Notes: a model not told the origin generated them from the sequence alone. 64,000 bases of DNA from JBLNDJ01 sp050261515 (GCA_050261515.1 JBLNDJ010000032.1:28515-92514); one strand, 5' to 3'. Positions 9,283 through 19,300 are shown, numbered from the stretch's first letter. Made by a program: numbers and translations.

Positions 9283-9355
9283 CAAGGGCGCGCGGCGGCG
9301 CGCGGGGCGCGAGGCGGGCTGAGAGCCGGGCTCCGCCGCGCCCTTGCTGTATAAT
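9283..9355 (+). promoter_or_regulatory. infA promoter region with flanking inverted repeat
   Basis: A perfect TATAAT -10 box sits at 9350-9355. Just upstream are the arms of a perfect 10-bp inverted repeat (CAAGGGCGCG 9283-9292 with CGCGCCCTTG 9337-9346). No good -35 is visible at 16-18 bp. The transcript would start near 9362, about 77 bases before infA. Confidence 0.55.
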
Positions 9356-9438
9356 CCAGATGTGTCGATGCAAAGTAGCGTCCGGGCCCCGGCCGTCCGG
9401 ACGAGGGGGTGACTCATCGATAAACATTCAGGAGGACA

Positions 9439-9657
9439 ATGAGCAAGGAAGACAGTATTGAAGTAACCGGAACGGTCGTCGAGAAATTTCCGAGCGGCCT
9501 GTTCAGCGTGCAGTTGGATCAGGAGCGCACCGTGTTGGCCCACCTGGCCGGCAAGCTTCGCAGGAACCGAATCCGCGTGCTGGCCGGTGACCGCGTTACC
9601 CTGGAACTCTCACCATATGATTTGACCAAGGGTCGAATCACCTACCGCCACAAATAA
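9439..9657 (+). CDS. infA: Translation initiation factor IF-1
   Basis: 72-residue OB-fold protein that binds the 30S A site and helps IF-2 and IF-3 at initiation. The family's C-terminal signature RVTLELSPYDLTKGRITYR is intact, and VLAHLAGKLRRNRIRV matches the central strands. An AGGAGGA ribosome-binding site lies at 9430-9436, closer to the ATG than usual. Here infA stands alone rather than in the ribosomal-protein operon. Confidence 0.97.
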   Translation: MSKEDSIEVTGTVVEKFPSGLFSVQLDQERTVLAHLAGKLRRNRIRVLAGDRVTLELSPYDLTKGRITYRHK

Positions 9658-9699
9658 GCTTGCCCGAAGTCCTCATCGCCCAAGTGCGAAGGGATTCGT

Positions 9700-10920
9700 G
9701 TGCCCCTCGATCCGTTGTGCCCGCGCGCCCGCTGCCGCTCGCTCGCCCAAGCACGAGCCCACCCCGCTGTGCCAAAATTGAAGTTGCCTCAGAGCGGAGT
9801 TGCAGTCCTTTTTGTTTTCGGGACTCGGCCGGAAGCCATCAAATTGTGCCCCGTCGTGCGCCACCTGCGGGGACGTCCCGAATTCGAGGTGAAAGTCTGC
9901 GTCACCGGGCAGCACCGCCGGCTGCTCGATCAGGTGCTCGATGTTTTCGAGGTTAAACCCGACTTCGACCTCGACATCATGAAGCCGGGCCAGACGCTGT
10001 CGCAATCCACCTCGCGCATCCTGGCCGCTCTCGAACCCGTCCTCGCCTCCGCCCGCCCCGACATGGTTCTCGTCCAGGGCGATACGACCACTACACTGTG
10101 CGGGGCGCTGGCCGGTTTCTATCAGAAAATTCCCGTCGGGCATATCGAAGCCGGGCTCCGGACCTGGGACCTCATGCAGCCGTTCCCCGAGGAAATGAAC
10201 CGGGTCCTGACGGGACGCATCGCCGAACTTCACTTTGCTGCGACGGACTGGGCTCGCTCGAATCTGTTAAGCGAAGGAGTTGCGGCGGAGCGGGTTCCGG
10301 TCACGGGCAATACGGGAATCGACGCGGTTTTGTACATACGCGACCGGCTGGAGTCCGGCGCGCTGAAGGGGCCCGAATGGCCCCTGCTCGATCCCGCGAA
10401 GAAGCTCATTGTCATGACGGCGCACCGCCGGGAGAGCTTCGGGGACGGATTTGTGCGGATCTGTTCGGCGATCGCGCGGCTGGCCGAAAGGCCCGACGTC
10501 CAGATCGTCTATCCCGTGCATCCGAACCCCAATGTGCAGGCGCCGGTGAAAAAATACCTGGCGGGGCGGCCGAACGTCATATTGGTGGAACCGCTCGAAT
10601 ACGTGCCTTTTGTGGATCTCATGCGGCGGGCGTACCTGTTGATCACGGATTCGGGAGGGGTTCAGGAAGAAGGCCCCTCTCTGGGCAAGCCGATTCTGGT
10701 TCTCAGGGAAAAGACCGAGCGTCCCGAGGCGGTAAAGGCCGGGACGGTGAAGCTGGTCGGGACCGACGAAAACTGCATCGTGACCCAGGCCTCGAGGCTG
10801 CTCGAGGACCGGGCCGAGTACGATCGCATGGCGCGCGTTCACAACCCTTACGGCGACGGGCGCGCGAGTTCACGGATCGGTGACGTAATTGTGTCATTCT
10901 TAAAGAAAAATTCCGGATAA
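9700..10920 (+). CDS. wecB: UDP-N-acetylglucosamine 2-epimerase (non-hydrolysing)
   Basis: Interconverts UDP-GlcNAc and UDP-ManNAc for surface polysaccharide synthesis. Up to 406 residues with family motifs: FVFGTRPEAIKLCPVV, VQGDTTT, GHIEAGLRT, PEEMNRVLTG, MTAHRRESFG and ITDSGGVQEEGPSLGKP. The start is uncertain. GTG at 9700 has GAAGGGA upstream but gives an odd Cys- and Arg-rich 30-residue leader. GTG at 9769 or TTG at 9778 would give a more normal N-terminus. Codon use is less GC-biased at the third position than in its neighbours. The AAA+/receiver gene follows after about 50 bp. Confidence 0.9.
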   Translation: MPLDPLCPRARCRSLAQARAHPAVPKLKLPQSGVAVLFVFGTRPEAIKLCPVVRHLRGRPEFEVKVCVTGQHRRLLDQVLDVFEVKPDFDLDIMKPGQTLSQSTSRILAALEPVLASARPDMVLVQGDTTTTLCGALAGFYQKIPVGHIEAGLRTWDLMQPFPEEMNRVLTGRIAELHFAATDWARSNLLSEGVAAERVPVTGNTGIDAVLYIRDRLESGALKGPEWPLLDPAKKLIVMTAHRRESFGDGFVRICSAIARLAERPDVQIVYPVHPNPNVQAPVKKYLAGRPNVILVEPLEYVPFVDLMRRAYLLITDSGGVQEEGPSLGKPILVLREKTERPEAVKAGTVKLVGTDENCIVTQASRLLEDRAEYDRMARVHNPYGDGRASSRIGDVIVSFLKKNSG

Positions 10921-10971
10921 TTCTCTAGGCGGAAATCCGGTTTTTCGCCTCCGAAAGGGGCACGTAGCATC

Positions 10972-12447
10972 ATGGCTGTAGATACAATGGGGCCAGAAGG
11001 GGAAGCTGCTGAGATGAAGACTCCGGGGAACTCTGGGAAATCGAAGAAGGCTGTTATGGAAAACCCAAACGACCTGGTGACCTTGCTCTCGCAGAAGGTC
11101 ATCGGGCAGCCCGCCGCAATGAAGTACATTGTCCCGTACGTCGAGATGTTCCAGGCGGGGCTTTCCCCCGAAGGCAGGCCCACCGGCGTCTTTCTGCTGT
11201 TGGGGCCGACCGGCACGGGAAAGACGAAGACCGTCGAAGCGCTGGCCGAAGTTCTGCACGGCAGCGAAAAGAACGTCCTCAAGATCGACTGCGGCGAATA
11301 CCAGATGGAGCACGAGGTCGCCAAGCTCATCGGCGCGCCGCCCGGATACCTCGGGCACCGCGAAACGCAGCCCATGCTCACGCAGCAGAAGCTGAACGCG
11401 GTGACGAGCGAGAAGTCGAATCTCTCGATCGTGCTGTTCGACGAGATCGAGAAGGCCGCGCCGTCGATGGTGCGGCTGCTGCTCGGCATCCTGGACCGCG
11501 CGAACCTGCGTTTGGGCGACAACACGTCGGTGAACTTCGAGAACAGCCTCATCTTCCTGACCAGCAACCTCGGCGCGCGGGAAATGATGAAGGAGCTGCA
11601 CCCCGAGTTCGGCTTCCAGGTGGCGGGGACACGCGACTCGGGCGACGTGTTCAACAAGCTCGAGAGCATCGCGCTCGGCTCGGTGCGGAAGAAATTCTCG
11701 CCCGAGTTCGTGAACCGCATCGACGCGGTCATCACCTACCAGCCGCTCGACCAGGAATCGCTCGCCACGATTCTCGATCAGCAGATCACCGAACTCCAGC
11801 GGCACGTGAACACGCGGCTCGGCGACCGGTACTTCAACATCGAGGTGCCGTTCGAGAGCCGGCAGTTCCTGCTCAGGAAGGGGACGAGTCCCGAGTACGG
11901 CGCGCGCGAGCTGAAACGGACCATTCACCGGTTCCTGACGCAGCCGCTGGCCACGCAGGTGGCGGCGGGGCAGATCGAGCCGGGCGCGCGCGTGCGCGTC
12001 GAGCTTTCCGAAGACAAGGAGATGCTGGTCATCCGCACGCTCGACCACGGCGCGGTGCGTGCGCCGCAGCATCCAACGGTGCTGCTGGTGGATGACAACC
12101 GCGACCTGCTGCGGTTCCTCGAGCGGCTGATGTCGCAGGCGGGATGGCGGCTGCTCACCGCCGAGTCGCAGCAGGAAGCCGAGCAGGTGATCGCCAAGCA
12201 GCTGCCTAACGCGGCTCTGCTCGATTACCTTCTGCCCGACGGCAACGGCGTCGAGCTGGGTGTGATGCTCCAGCGGAAATCGCCGGGCGTGCAGGTGATT
12301 ATGATGACCGGCGCGCAGCTCACGGCCGAGGAAGAGGCCATCTGCCAGGAGTACGATTTCCCGGTGCTGCGGAAGCCGTTCCTGGCCAACGACATTCTGA
12401 ACCTGATTCGCGCGCGGCTGTTCCGGTCTTCGACGGCTTCGGTGTAG
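10972..12447 (+). CDS. ClpB-D2-like AAA+ ATPase fused to a receiver domain
   Basis: 491 residues. After about 40 polar residues comes one AAA+ module of the ClpA/ClpB second-ring type: VIGQPAA, Walker A GPTGTGKTKT, GAPPGYLGH pore-side segment, Walker B IVLFDEIEKA, sensor 1 FLTSNLGARE, Arg finger region FSPEFVNRID and the C-terminal small domain with GTSPEYGARELKR. From about residue 365 a response-regulator receiver domain follows with all key residues: acidic VDDNRD, phospho-acceptor Asp in LLDYLLPDGNG, Thr in MMTG and Lys in RKPF. No ClpP-loop or N-domain is seen. Likely a phosphorylation-controlled remodelling ATPase; partner and target are unknown. Confidence 0.85.
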   Translation: MAVDTMGPEGEAAEMKTPGNSGKSKKAVMENPNDLVTLLSQKVIGQPAAMKYIVPYVEMFQAGLSPEGRPTGVFLLLGPTGTGKTKTVEALAEVLHGSEKNVLKIDCGEYQMEHEVAKLIGAPPGYLGHRETQPMLTQQKLNAVTSEKSNLSIVLFDEIEKAAPSMVRLLLGILDRANLRLGDNTSVNFENSLIFLTSNLGAREMMKELHPEFGFQVAGTRDSGDVFNKLESIALGSVRKKFSPEFVNRIDAVITYQPLDQESLATILDQQITELQRHVNTRLGDRYFNIEVPFESRQFLLRKGTSPEYGARELKRTIHRFLTQPLATQVAAGQIEPGARVRVELSEDKEMLVIRTLDHGAVRAPQHPTVLLVDDNRDLLRFLERLMSQAGWRLLTAESQQEAEQVIAKQLPNAALLDYLLPDGNGVELGVMLQRKSPGVQVIMMTGAQLTAEEEAICQEYDFPVLRKPFLANDILNLIRARLFRSSTASV

Positions 12448-13422
12448 TCAGGGACTTACGGGCTCGGGCGGCGCTTCGCCGGCGGACACCGCCCGCTCCC
12501 ACGTTTCGCTGACGCTGCGCCGCTCCTTTATGAACACTTCCAGCCGGAAACGTACCTGCCCGCTTACCTTGCGGTAAATCACGCTGCCGTTCCTGAGTTG
12601 CTCGGCCGTGAGGTCCATCGAACGGTCTTCGCCGCCGTCGGTGATGTAGAGGCGCGCGCTTTTGCCTTCCGCCACCGGGCGGGAGTGTCGGTCCCATGTC
12701 AGGTGCAGGTTGTCGCCGTATTCGAGCACCATCAAGGAAAGCGCGTAGGGGTCGCGCATTTCCGGCGGAGCCTGTTTGATTCTGTCGATCTGGCCGGCGC
12801 AGACGTAGCCGAGCAGGCCATCGGCGGCAACCAGGCATGCCAGCAGCGGCCCCTGCACCCACCACGAGCACCAGAACGGGCCTCGCGGCCGGCCCTTCTT
12901 GCGAGGCAAGGCGACTTCAAGCGCCTGTACTCCGGCGATGAAAAACGCCGCGCGGCGCCGTCCGAAGGCGCGCCTCTTCGCCAGCAACGCGAGCGCGAGC
13001 TCGCCCGGAAAGAACTCCGGGAACAGCTGCAGATCGTCCGCATCGAGACCAAGTCCGGGGCGCGTGTGCGTGCGGTAGAAGCCGAGCGGCCGAAGCCGCC
13101 CATCCTTGCGGCAATGCTCGAGCACCTCGCGAAGGCCTTCCTTGTCGCCTCCCGAGAGCGAATAGGAGGGGCCGAACAGGTGCTCGCAGGGGATCTCGAG
13201 CGACTCTTCGATCTGCAAGACGGTGCGGCCTCCGTCGCGCTCGACCGAGCCGAACAGGATGCCGCCGGTCTCTCCGGCACGCCTGAACCAGCGCCGTCCG
13301 GGTGTGTTGAGGGCGTTTGCTACGTCGCGGGAAAGTCGGATCGAAATGCGCCAGTCCGGGACGTCCCAGGATAAAAAGCGCGAGGATTCGGCCTCGCCTT
13401 GGGTGTCCACGAGCGTCTGCAT
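12448..13422 (-). CDS. Membrane protein with degenerate JAMM/MPN-like domain
   Basis: 324 residues. The N-terminal half resembles a JAB/MPN metalloprotease fold. ETGGILFG carries Glu51, and GFYRTHTRPGLGLDADD holds His119 and, 11 residues later, Asp130. The first His of the HxH pair is Arg117, so zinc binding is probably lost or altered. A Trp- and Leu-rich membrane segment (about 183-208) is followed by about 115 residues likely outside the membrane. This assignment rests on motif spacing only. It meets the AAA+/receiver gene tail to tail with no gap between stops. Confidence 0.65.
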   Translation of the reverse strand: MQTLVDTQGEAESSRFLSWDVPDWRISIRLSRDVANALNTPGRRWFRRAGETGGILFGSVERDGGRTVLQIEESLEIPCEHLFGPSYSLSGGDKEGLREVLEHCRKDGRLRPLGFYRTHTRPGLGLDADDLQLFPEFFPGELALALLAKRRAFGRRRAAFFIAGVQALEVALPRKKGRPRGPFWCSWWVQGPLLACLVAADGLLGYVCAGQIDRIKQAPPEMRDPYALSLMVLEYGDNLHLTWDRHSRPVAEGKSARLYITDGGEDRSMDLTAEQLRNGSVIYRKVSGQVRFRLEVFIKERRSVSETWERAVSAGEAPPEPVSP

Positions 13423-13469
13423 GGGTTTGTCTACTGAGAGTATCGTAGATGCGGGCTAGACTGGAACCG

Positions 13470-14303
13470 ATGGCCGGAACGCTCTTTCTGGTGGCAACTC
13501 CGATCGGTAATCTCGAGGACATCACGCTGCGGGCGCTGCGCGTGCTGCGCGAGGTGGACCTAATCGCGTGCGAGGATACGCGGCAAACGCGCAAGCTGCT
13601 CGACCATTACGGCATCCAGAAGCCGGTCGTGAGCTACCACGAGCACAACGAGACGTTGCGGGCTGCCGAGCTGGCCGAAAAGCTCGCGGGCGGGGCGGCG
13701 GTGGCGCTGGTGTCGGACGCGGGGACGCCGCTCGTTTCCGACCCCGGCTACAGGCTCGTCCGCGTAGCAATTGAGAAAGGGATTCGCGTGGAGCCGGTGC
13801 CGGGGCCTTCGGCGGCGCTGGCGGCGCTGGCGGGCTCGGGCCTGCCCACCGACGAATTCCACTTCGGCGGGTTCCTGCCGCCGCGCGGCGCTCAGCGCAA
13901 GAAGGCGCTCGCGCGGCTGAAAGACGAAACCGCGACGCTGATTTTCTACGAAGCGCCACACCGGATCCTGGAGACGCTCGCCGATATCGAGGAAGTCTTC
14001 GGGGAGCGGCCGCTGGCGATCGGGCGCGAGTTGACGAAGATGCACGAGGAATTCATCCGCGGCACGGCGGCTGAGTTGCGGCGGGCGCGCCTGCAACTCA
14101 AGGGCGAGTTCACGCTGCTCATCGGCAAGGCCGAGCAGCTGGAGATCCACGACGAGCGCCCGATTCCGGAAGCCGTCGAGGGCTACGTGCAGGCGGGGAT
14201 GAGCCGCATGGATGCGATGAAGGCCGTCGCGCGCGAGCGCGGGGTTTCCAAGCGCGACGTGTACCGCGAGGTGGAGGAGGGCGGACGTCCGGCGCGGGGC
14301 TGA
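13470..14303 (+). CDS. rsmI: 16S rRNA (cytidine-1402-2'-O)-methyltransferase RsmI
   Basis: 277 residues from ATG 13470; a start at 13449 would add seven. Methylates the ribose of C1402 at the ribosomal decoding centre. Diagnostic segments: GTLFLVATPIGNLEDIT at the N-terminus, CEDTRQTRKLLDHYGI, SDAGTPLVSDPGYRLV, PVPGPSAALAALAGSGLP and the C-terminal RELTKMHEEFIRGTA. The shorter start is preferred because RsmI proteins begin right before GTLYLVATPIGNL. Confidence 0.95.
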   Translation: MAGTLFLVATPIGNLEDITLRALRVLREVDLIACEDTRQTRKLLDHYGIQKPVVSYHEHNETLRAAELAEKLAGGAAVALVSDAGTPLVSDPGYRLVRVAIEKGIRVEPVPGPSAALAALAGSGLPTDEFHFGGFLPPRGAQRKKALARLKDETATLIFYEAPHRILETLADIEEVFGERPLAIGRELTKMHEEFIRGTAAELRRARLQLKGEFTLLIGKAEQLEIHDERPIPEAVEGYVQAGMSRMDAMKAVARERGVSKRDVYREVEEGGRPARG

Positions 14304-14324
14304 AGCCCGCCCTCCGGCGCCCGC

Positions 14325-15269
14325 CTAGAGCGGCCGCATGGTTCCGGTCAGCGGGATGGCGCGTCCGACTTTCTCCGAGCAGCGCAACTCGCCCTTGAAG
14401 CTCGCCGCCTGTGCTTCGATGTAGATCCTCTCGCAGCCGAACTCGAGTTTCCTGGCCTCCTGCGCTTTGATGTACGCGGGGTCCATCATCTTCTTCGCGT
14501 TCGCCATTAGCCGCGCCTGCGCCTCCTGAACTTTCTTCATCACGGCCTGGCGCTCGGCATCGGTCAGCTTGGGGTCCGAGAGTTTCTGCGCCAGCGATTG
14601 GAAGTCGCCTGCTTCAGTCTCGTCTTTAGCTTCGATGGCGAAACGGTAGTTCTGCCTTTCGTACATCGAATAATACAGCTTGGCGGACCGGCTCTCGAAC
14701 GGGGCGGACTCGCCGGGGCGATAGAAGGCAACGCTGTAGGGCTCGGCCCCGGCGAAGCGCCCCGGTTCGGCGGCGCAGGTCTTGGCGCCGGCGTCCGGGC
14801 GGGCGACGACCTTCCAGCCGTTGGAGGCCTGAATGGTCCACTCAAACGCGCCACACACGGACAGGGCGTTGTCCTGCCGCGTGGTGAGCCCCGTCACAGG
14901 GCTGATGGCGACAACGCTCGCGTTCATGGGACCGATGCCGGGCGCCGCTTTCACCGTCGCGCGGTACTCGTTGCCGGCGAGCGCTTCCTTGACGACCCCG
15001 AAGTTGTCGTTTTCGAACACGAATTGCGTGCCCGGCGCGAACTTGCCCTTGATCGAGACTTCGGCGGAGCCGCCGGGCGCCATGCGGCCGCCCGTGATCA
15101 TGTGGATCTCGGGCGTGAAGTACTTCTCCTTCGCGGCGCTGTAGGTGAGGCCAAGCTTCGCGAGTTGGTCGCGGCAAGCCTTGCGGATCGCGTCTTCTTT
15201 CTCCTGGAAGCGGAACATCGCGGCGCGGCCGAGGCCGAGGCAGAACAGCACAAAGACCGCGGTGTACAT
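14325..15269 (-). CDS. Uncharacterised exported or membrane-anchored protein
   Basis: 314 residues, start ATG 15269. A hydrophobic N-terminus (TAVFVLFCLGLGRAA) acts as signal peptide or anchor, then RFQEKEDAIRKACRDQLAKL. The middle reads as beta-rich and has two Cys likely to pair in the periplasm; the C-terminal third is helical and charged. It lies 25 bp downstream of the O-antigen ligase-like gene on the same strand, which suggests an operon and an envelope role. No family recognised. The gap to rsmI (14304-14324) lies inside a GC-rich inverted repeat (GAGGGCGG...CCGCCCTC). Confidence 0.75.
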   Translation of the reverse strand: MYTAVFVLFCLGLGRAAMFRFQEKEDAIRKACRDQLAKLGLTYSAAKEKYFTPEIHMITGGRMAPGGSAEVSIKGKFAPGTQFVFENDNFGVVKEALAGNEYRATVKAAPGIGPMNASVVAISPVTGLTTRQDNALSVCGAFEWTIQASNGWKVVARPDAGAKTCAAEPGRFAGAEPYSVAFYRPGESAPFESRSAKLYYSMYERQNYRFAIEAKDETEAGDFQSLAQKLSDPKLTDAERQAVMKKVQEAQARLMANAKKMMDPAYIKAQEARKLEFGCERIYIEAQAASFKGELRCSEKVGRAIPLTGTMRPL

Positions 15270-15294
15270 GAGGCGTTTCAGTGAGAGGGACAGT

Positions 15295-16332
15295 TTAGTT
15301 CTCCTTGTGTGTTCGGATTCCCGCCAACAGCCAGAACAATCCCCATTCCGCGGGACGGTGAAAGGGGTAATCGACGCACGCGGCCGCCAGCAGGCAGACG
15401 GCGGCGGCGAGCGCGGCGGCGTCGCGAAGCTTGAACAACAGCCAGGCGGCGGCGCCGAGAAAAGCGCACAGACCGATGGGCCCGTACTCGACCCAGAATT
15501 CGAGGTAGTCGTTGTGGGCGTGGGTTTGGCCGAGAGCGCCCGGCCCCTGGCCGGCGGGAGGAACCTCGCCCAGATGCGAGGCGGCGGCGCGCGCCAGGTC
15601 CAGCCGGCCTTTGACGGTGGCGCCCAGCGGGCGCGCCGGCGAGAGCCACAGCAAGGCCGCGGCGACCGGCACACCGGCGATGCACCACCACTTCGCGGCG
15701 GGCACTCGGCGCACGGCGAAGACGGCGGCCCCGGCCGGCAGGGCGAGCAGGAACACGCGCGAGCCCGTGGCGAGAATTCCGCCAAGGAGCAGCGCGAGCG
15801 ATGCGAGGCCCGCCTTGTTTTTCGCGCCGGCCGCGAGCGGCAGCGAGGCGCACAGCCAGGCCGCAACGAAATTCGGGTTGCCCATCGTTCCGTACACGCG
15901 CATGCGCGCACTGGAGAATGCTTCGGGCTGCCAGCCGAGCCATTTGAGCGGGTCGAGGTTCACGGCTTGCAGCACCGCAACCGCGGCGAGCAGCGAGGAG
16001 CCGAGCAGGATGGCGCGCTTCACGCCGTCCGCGTCGAGCCGGCCCTCGCGCGCGGCCCAGCAGAGCGGCAGCGGAAGCACGGCGACGAGCAGCGCCTGGA
16101 GCGATACGAACGGCGCGATGGCGGCCGAAAGCGAGGCCGCGGCCGCCCATAGGAGCAGCGGCCAGCCAGCCCCCGACGGCCGGTTGAGCAGACCCGGCAG
16201 CACCGCGATAGACAGGCCGGCCAGCAGCCATGTCTTGGGCGTCGAAAACGGATGCTCGAGGCCGGGCCAGCAGGCCAGGGGCAGCAGGACGAGGCCCGCG
16301 TACACGAGCCGCTTTGTCCAAGCAGGATTCAA
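15295..16332 (-). CDS. O-antigen ligase/polymerase-like membrane protein (Wzy_C family)
   Basis: 345 residues with about ten hydrophobic segments. Family motifs: RVYGTMGNPNFVAAWL, then a conserved loop HAHNDYLEFWVEYGPIG and the C-terminal DYPFHRPAEWGLFWLLAG. Such proteins transfer or polymerise polysaccharide chains on the periplasmic face. The start appears to be TTG (16332). The neighbouring hypothetical gene 25 bp downstream is probably co-transcribed. Whether it is a ligase or a polymerase cannot be told from sequence alone. Confidence 0.85.
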   Translation of the reverse strand: MNPAWTKRLVYAGLVLLPLACWPGLEHPFSTPKTWLLAGLSIAVLPGLLNRPSGAGWPLLLWAAAASLSAAIAPFVSLQALLVAVLPLPLCWAAREGRLDADGVKRAILLGSSLLAAVAVLQAVNLDPLKWLGWQPEAFSSARMRVYGTMGNPNFVAAWLCASLPLAAGAKNKAGLASLALLLGGILATGSRVFLLALPAGAAVFAVRRVPAAKWWCIAGVPVAAALLWLSPARPLGATVKGRLDLARAAASHLGEVPPAGQGPGALGQTHAHNDYLEFWVEYGPIGLCAFLGAAAWLLFKLRDAAALAAAVCLLAAACVDYPFHRPAEWGLFWLLAGIRTHKEN

Positions 16333-16383
16333 AACCCGGATATCATCTCACACAGGCGCCACTTACTGAAAGCCGCTCATGTT

Positions 16384-19300
16384 TCAAAACGAAAACCGGG
16401 CGCTCAACTGTAACTCCCTGCCGGGCGTGGAGGCTTCCGTGATCGTGCCGAACTGCGGCGTGTTGACGAACCGTGTCGGCGTGCCCCAGTTGGAGTGGTT
16501 CAGTGCGTTGAAGGCCTCACCGCGGAACTCCATGCGGATGCGTTCGGTCAGGATGAAGGAGCGCGCGAGGGCGAAATCCACGGTCGTCATGCCCGGGCCG
16601 TAAACGGTGTTGCGTCCCACGTCGCCGAAGGTGAACGCCGGTGGCGCGGAGAACGCGGCGGGGTTGAACCAGCGCTCCGTCGTGCCCGTACCCGGACCGA
16701 ACACGGGCGCTCCGGTGTAGTTGGCGCGGATCGGGTTCTCGCCGACCACGGTTCCCGCGTTGGCCGTATCGCCGAAAACCGAAACCGTGAACGGGAAGCC
16801 GCTCTGCGCCTGAGCCACCGTGGAGAGCCTCCAGTTGCGCGTCGCCAGCTGCAGCCAGCGCGCGCCCTGGAGCGCGGGCACCTCGTACACCAGGCTCGCC
16901 GAGAAACGGTGGCGGATGTCGCAACCGAGCCCTTTTTCCGCGGCCAGATCGGCGTTGTTCTGCGGAATCGCGGCCTCCATCATGGGGGACCGGAAGGCGG
17001 GAGCGTCGGTCAGGTTCTTCGAGTAAGTGTAGTTCGCCAGAAGGCCGAGCCCGTGCGAGAACCGGCGCCGCACGTTGAGATAACCGCCATCGTACCAGCT
17101 TCGAGCCGTGTTCTGAAGTAAGTTGACTGCGCTTACGGGGAATGTTGTGCTCTGCACGTCGATCCCCTCGGGGATCACCGTGCCTTCCATGAAGGTGGCC
17201 GTCGGGTAGGGCCGGCGCGGCTGGATCGCGCCCGCTCCCGGCGGCGCGTTGTTGATGAGGTATGCACGCTGCAAGTGCAACCCGCGCTCCCCGTGATAGC
17301 CGGCTTCAAGCGTCGTGTCGCGCCCCAGGCTCTTCTGGAGGGAGGCGCTCATCTGCTGCACGTACTGCGACCGCGCATGCGGATCGAACGTGGCGAAACT
17401 GACCACCGTCTGGCCGAGCACCGGCTTTGGGAAGTCGAACCCGGTGATCTGCGGAGTGAAGTTATCGCTCTGCCGCGTGATAGGGAACAGGACCGGAACG
17501 TTATGCAGCTGGTTGCACCACGTATTCATGTCCACCGGCATGTAGAAGATGCCGTAGGCCGCGCGGAAAACCATTCCGGTTTTGTCGAAGTGGTGCGCGA
17601 AGCCGGCTCGCGGGGCGAAGCGAAGCTTGTTCGGATACATCAGGCCGCGCGGCATTCCGGTTTGCCCTCCGATGAAGGCGATCAGCTTGCCGTCCTGGGG
17701 AACCAGGTTGCTCCACTGCTGGCTGACGTCGATGAGCGGGGTTTCAAATTCGTAGCGCAGCCCGATGTCGATGGTGGTGCTGCGCGAGATTCGCCAGGTG
17801 TCCTGAACGAACGAATGGGCGGCCCAGTTCCGCAGATTCATGTTCGGAATGCCGGCCTGAAGCTGCTCGGACGCGGGCAGGCCGAGCAGGAAGCTGGCCA
17901 GCGCCGATCCGGTGCCGTCGTTCGTCAGCGTTTGGGTCGTGAAGCCGGAGGTGAACTGGTAAAACCCGCGGCTTTGCACCAGCGCCCACATGGGCCAGAT
18001 CACGCGCCGGAGGCTTGCCCCGAACTTCAGGCTGTGGCTGCCCCGCTGCCAGCTTAGCGCGTCCCTGGCTTCGAGGCTGGTGTTCCACTGCGACATGGGC
18101 GTCGCCTGCCAGGCGTCGCCGAGCGGCGAGTATCCCTGCACGTTGAAGAACGGCGCTCCCCAGCCCTTCCGGCCGCCGAAACCAATCCCGGTAATCCCGA
18201 GATCGGCCACGATGTCGTTCGTGCCGTTGTTCTCGGACCAGTGGCTCATGGACAGGCGGGACACGCCGATCGAGGCCGTGTTCACGACCGTGGGCGAGAT
18301 GATGCGGGTCCAGATGATGGCGCCGTTCTGCGAGGAGTTGTCGAAGTTGTAGCCGTAGCCTGGCAGATTCATCGGAGAGAAGCCGCGCTCGTTGCTCGAG
18401 GAAAAGCGGCCGGTGAGCGTGTCTCCTCCGCTCAGCAACCGGTCGATGCGAATGGTCCCCTGGTTGTTGCGCGACGTGCCGTTGCGAACGTCGAGCAGGT
18501 TGTTGGAATCCATGCCCGAACCGAAAATCGCCGGCGTGCCGTTCATGGTCATTCCCAGGCCCATGCCGCCCATCATGTTGGGCCGCGGCGTATAGTCCTG
18601 GAGCATCTTGAGCGCGGCCGGATTGATCATCGCGGCCGGAATCTCGTTATTGGCGAAGGGCGCGCGCAGCGTCTGCGGATTCGTGGGGCCGGTGGGTTTC
18701 GACGAGTCGTAGTTCGGATTCGGCCGCGAGCTGTACGGGTTGTAAATGACCACCCCGCTGCCGGAGAAGTCGCCCGCGGCTTCCTCGGCCGTGGGGACGG
18801 TCTCGGTCATGGTTTGCGCGCGCGTCTTCCGGAAGCCTTCATAGTTGGCGAAAAAGAAGGTCTTCTTTCCGGGCAGGGGGCCGCCGAGCGACGCGCCGAA
18901 GTTATTCTGCACCAAGTGGCTCGTGCCGGGCATTTCGTTCCAGGTGCGGGCGTCGAGCGCGTCGTTGCGCAGAAACTCGTAAGCCGTGCCGTGAAACTGG
19001 TTGGTGCCCTGCCGGGTGATGATGTTGATCTGTCCGCCGCCCGCGCCGCCGAGCTCCGCCAGGTAGCTCCCGGTCTGCACCTGAAACTCCTGAACCATGT
19101 CGGGCGAAGGGCTCAGGTTCATGGTGTAGAACGTAGTATCGGTGTTGGTGACGCCGTCGAGCAGGAAAAAGTTCGCGTTGGGGCGGTTGCCGCCGATGCT
19201 GATGGCGGAGCGCTGGCCGGGACGCCAGTAGAGCGGGCTCATCTCGCCGGTTTGTGCTCCGTGGCTGAGATGGACGCCGGGGACGGTGAGGGTGAGGTCG

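Noticed and set aside
15145..16152. 335-codon frame opposite the O-antigen ligase-like gene
   Set aside because: Antisense, Arg/Gln/Gly-rich, without domains.
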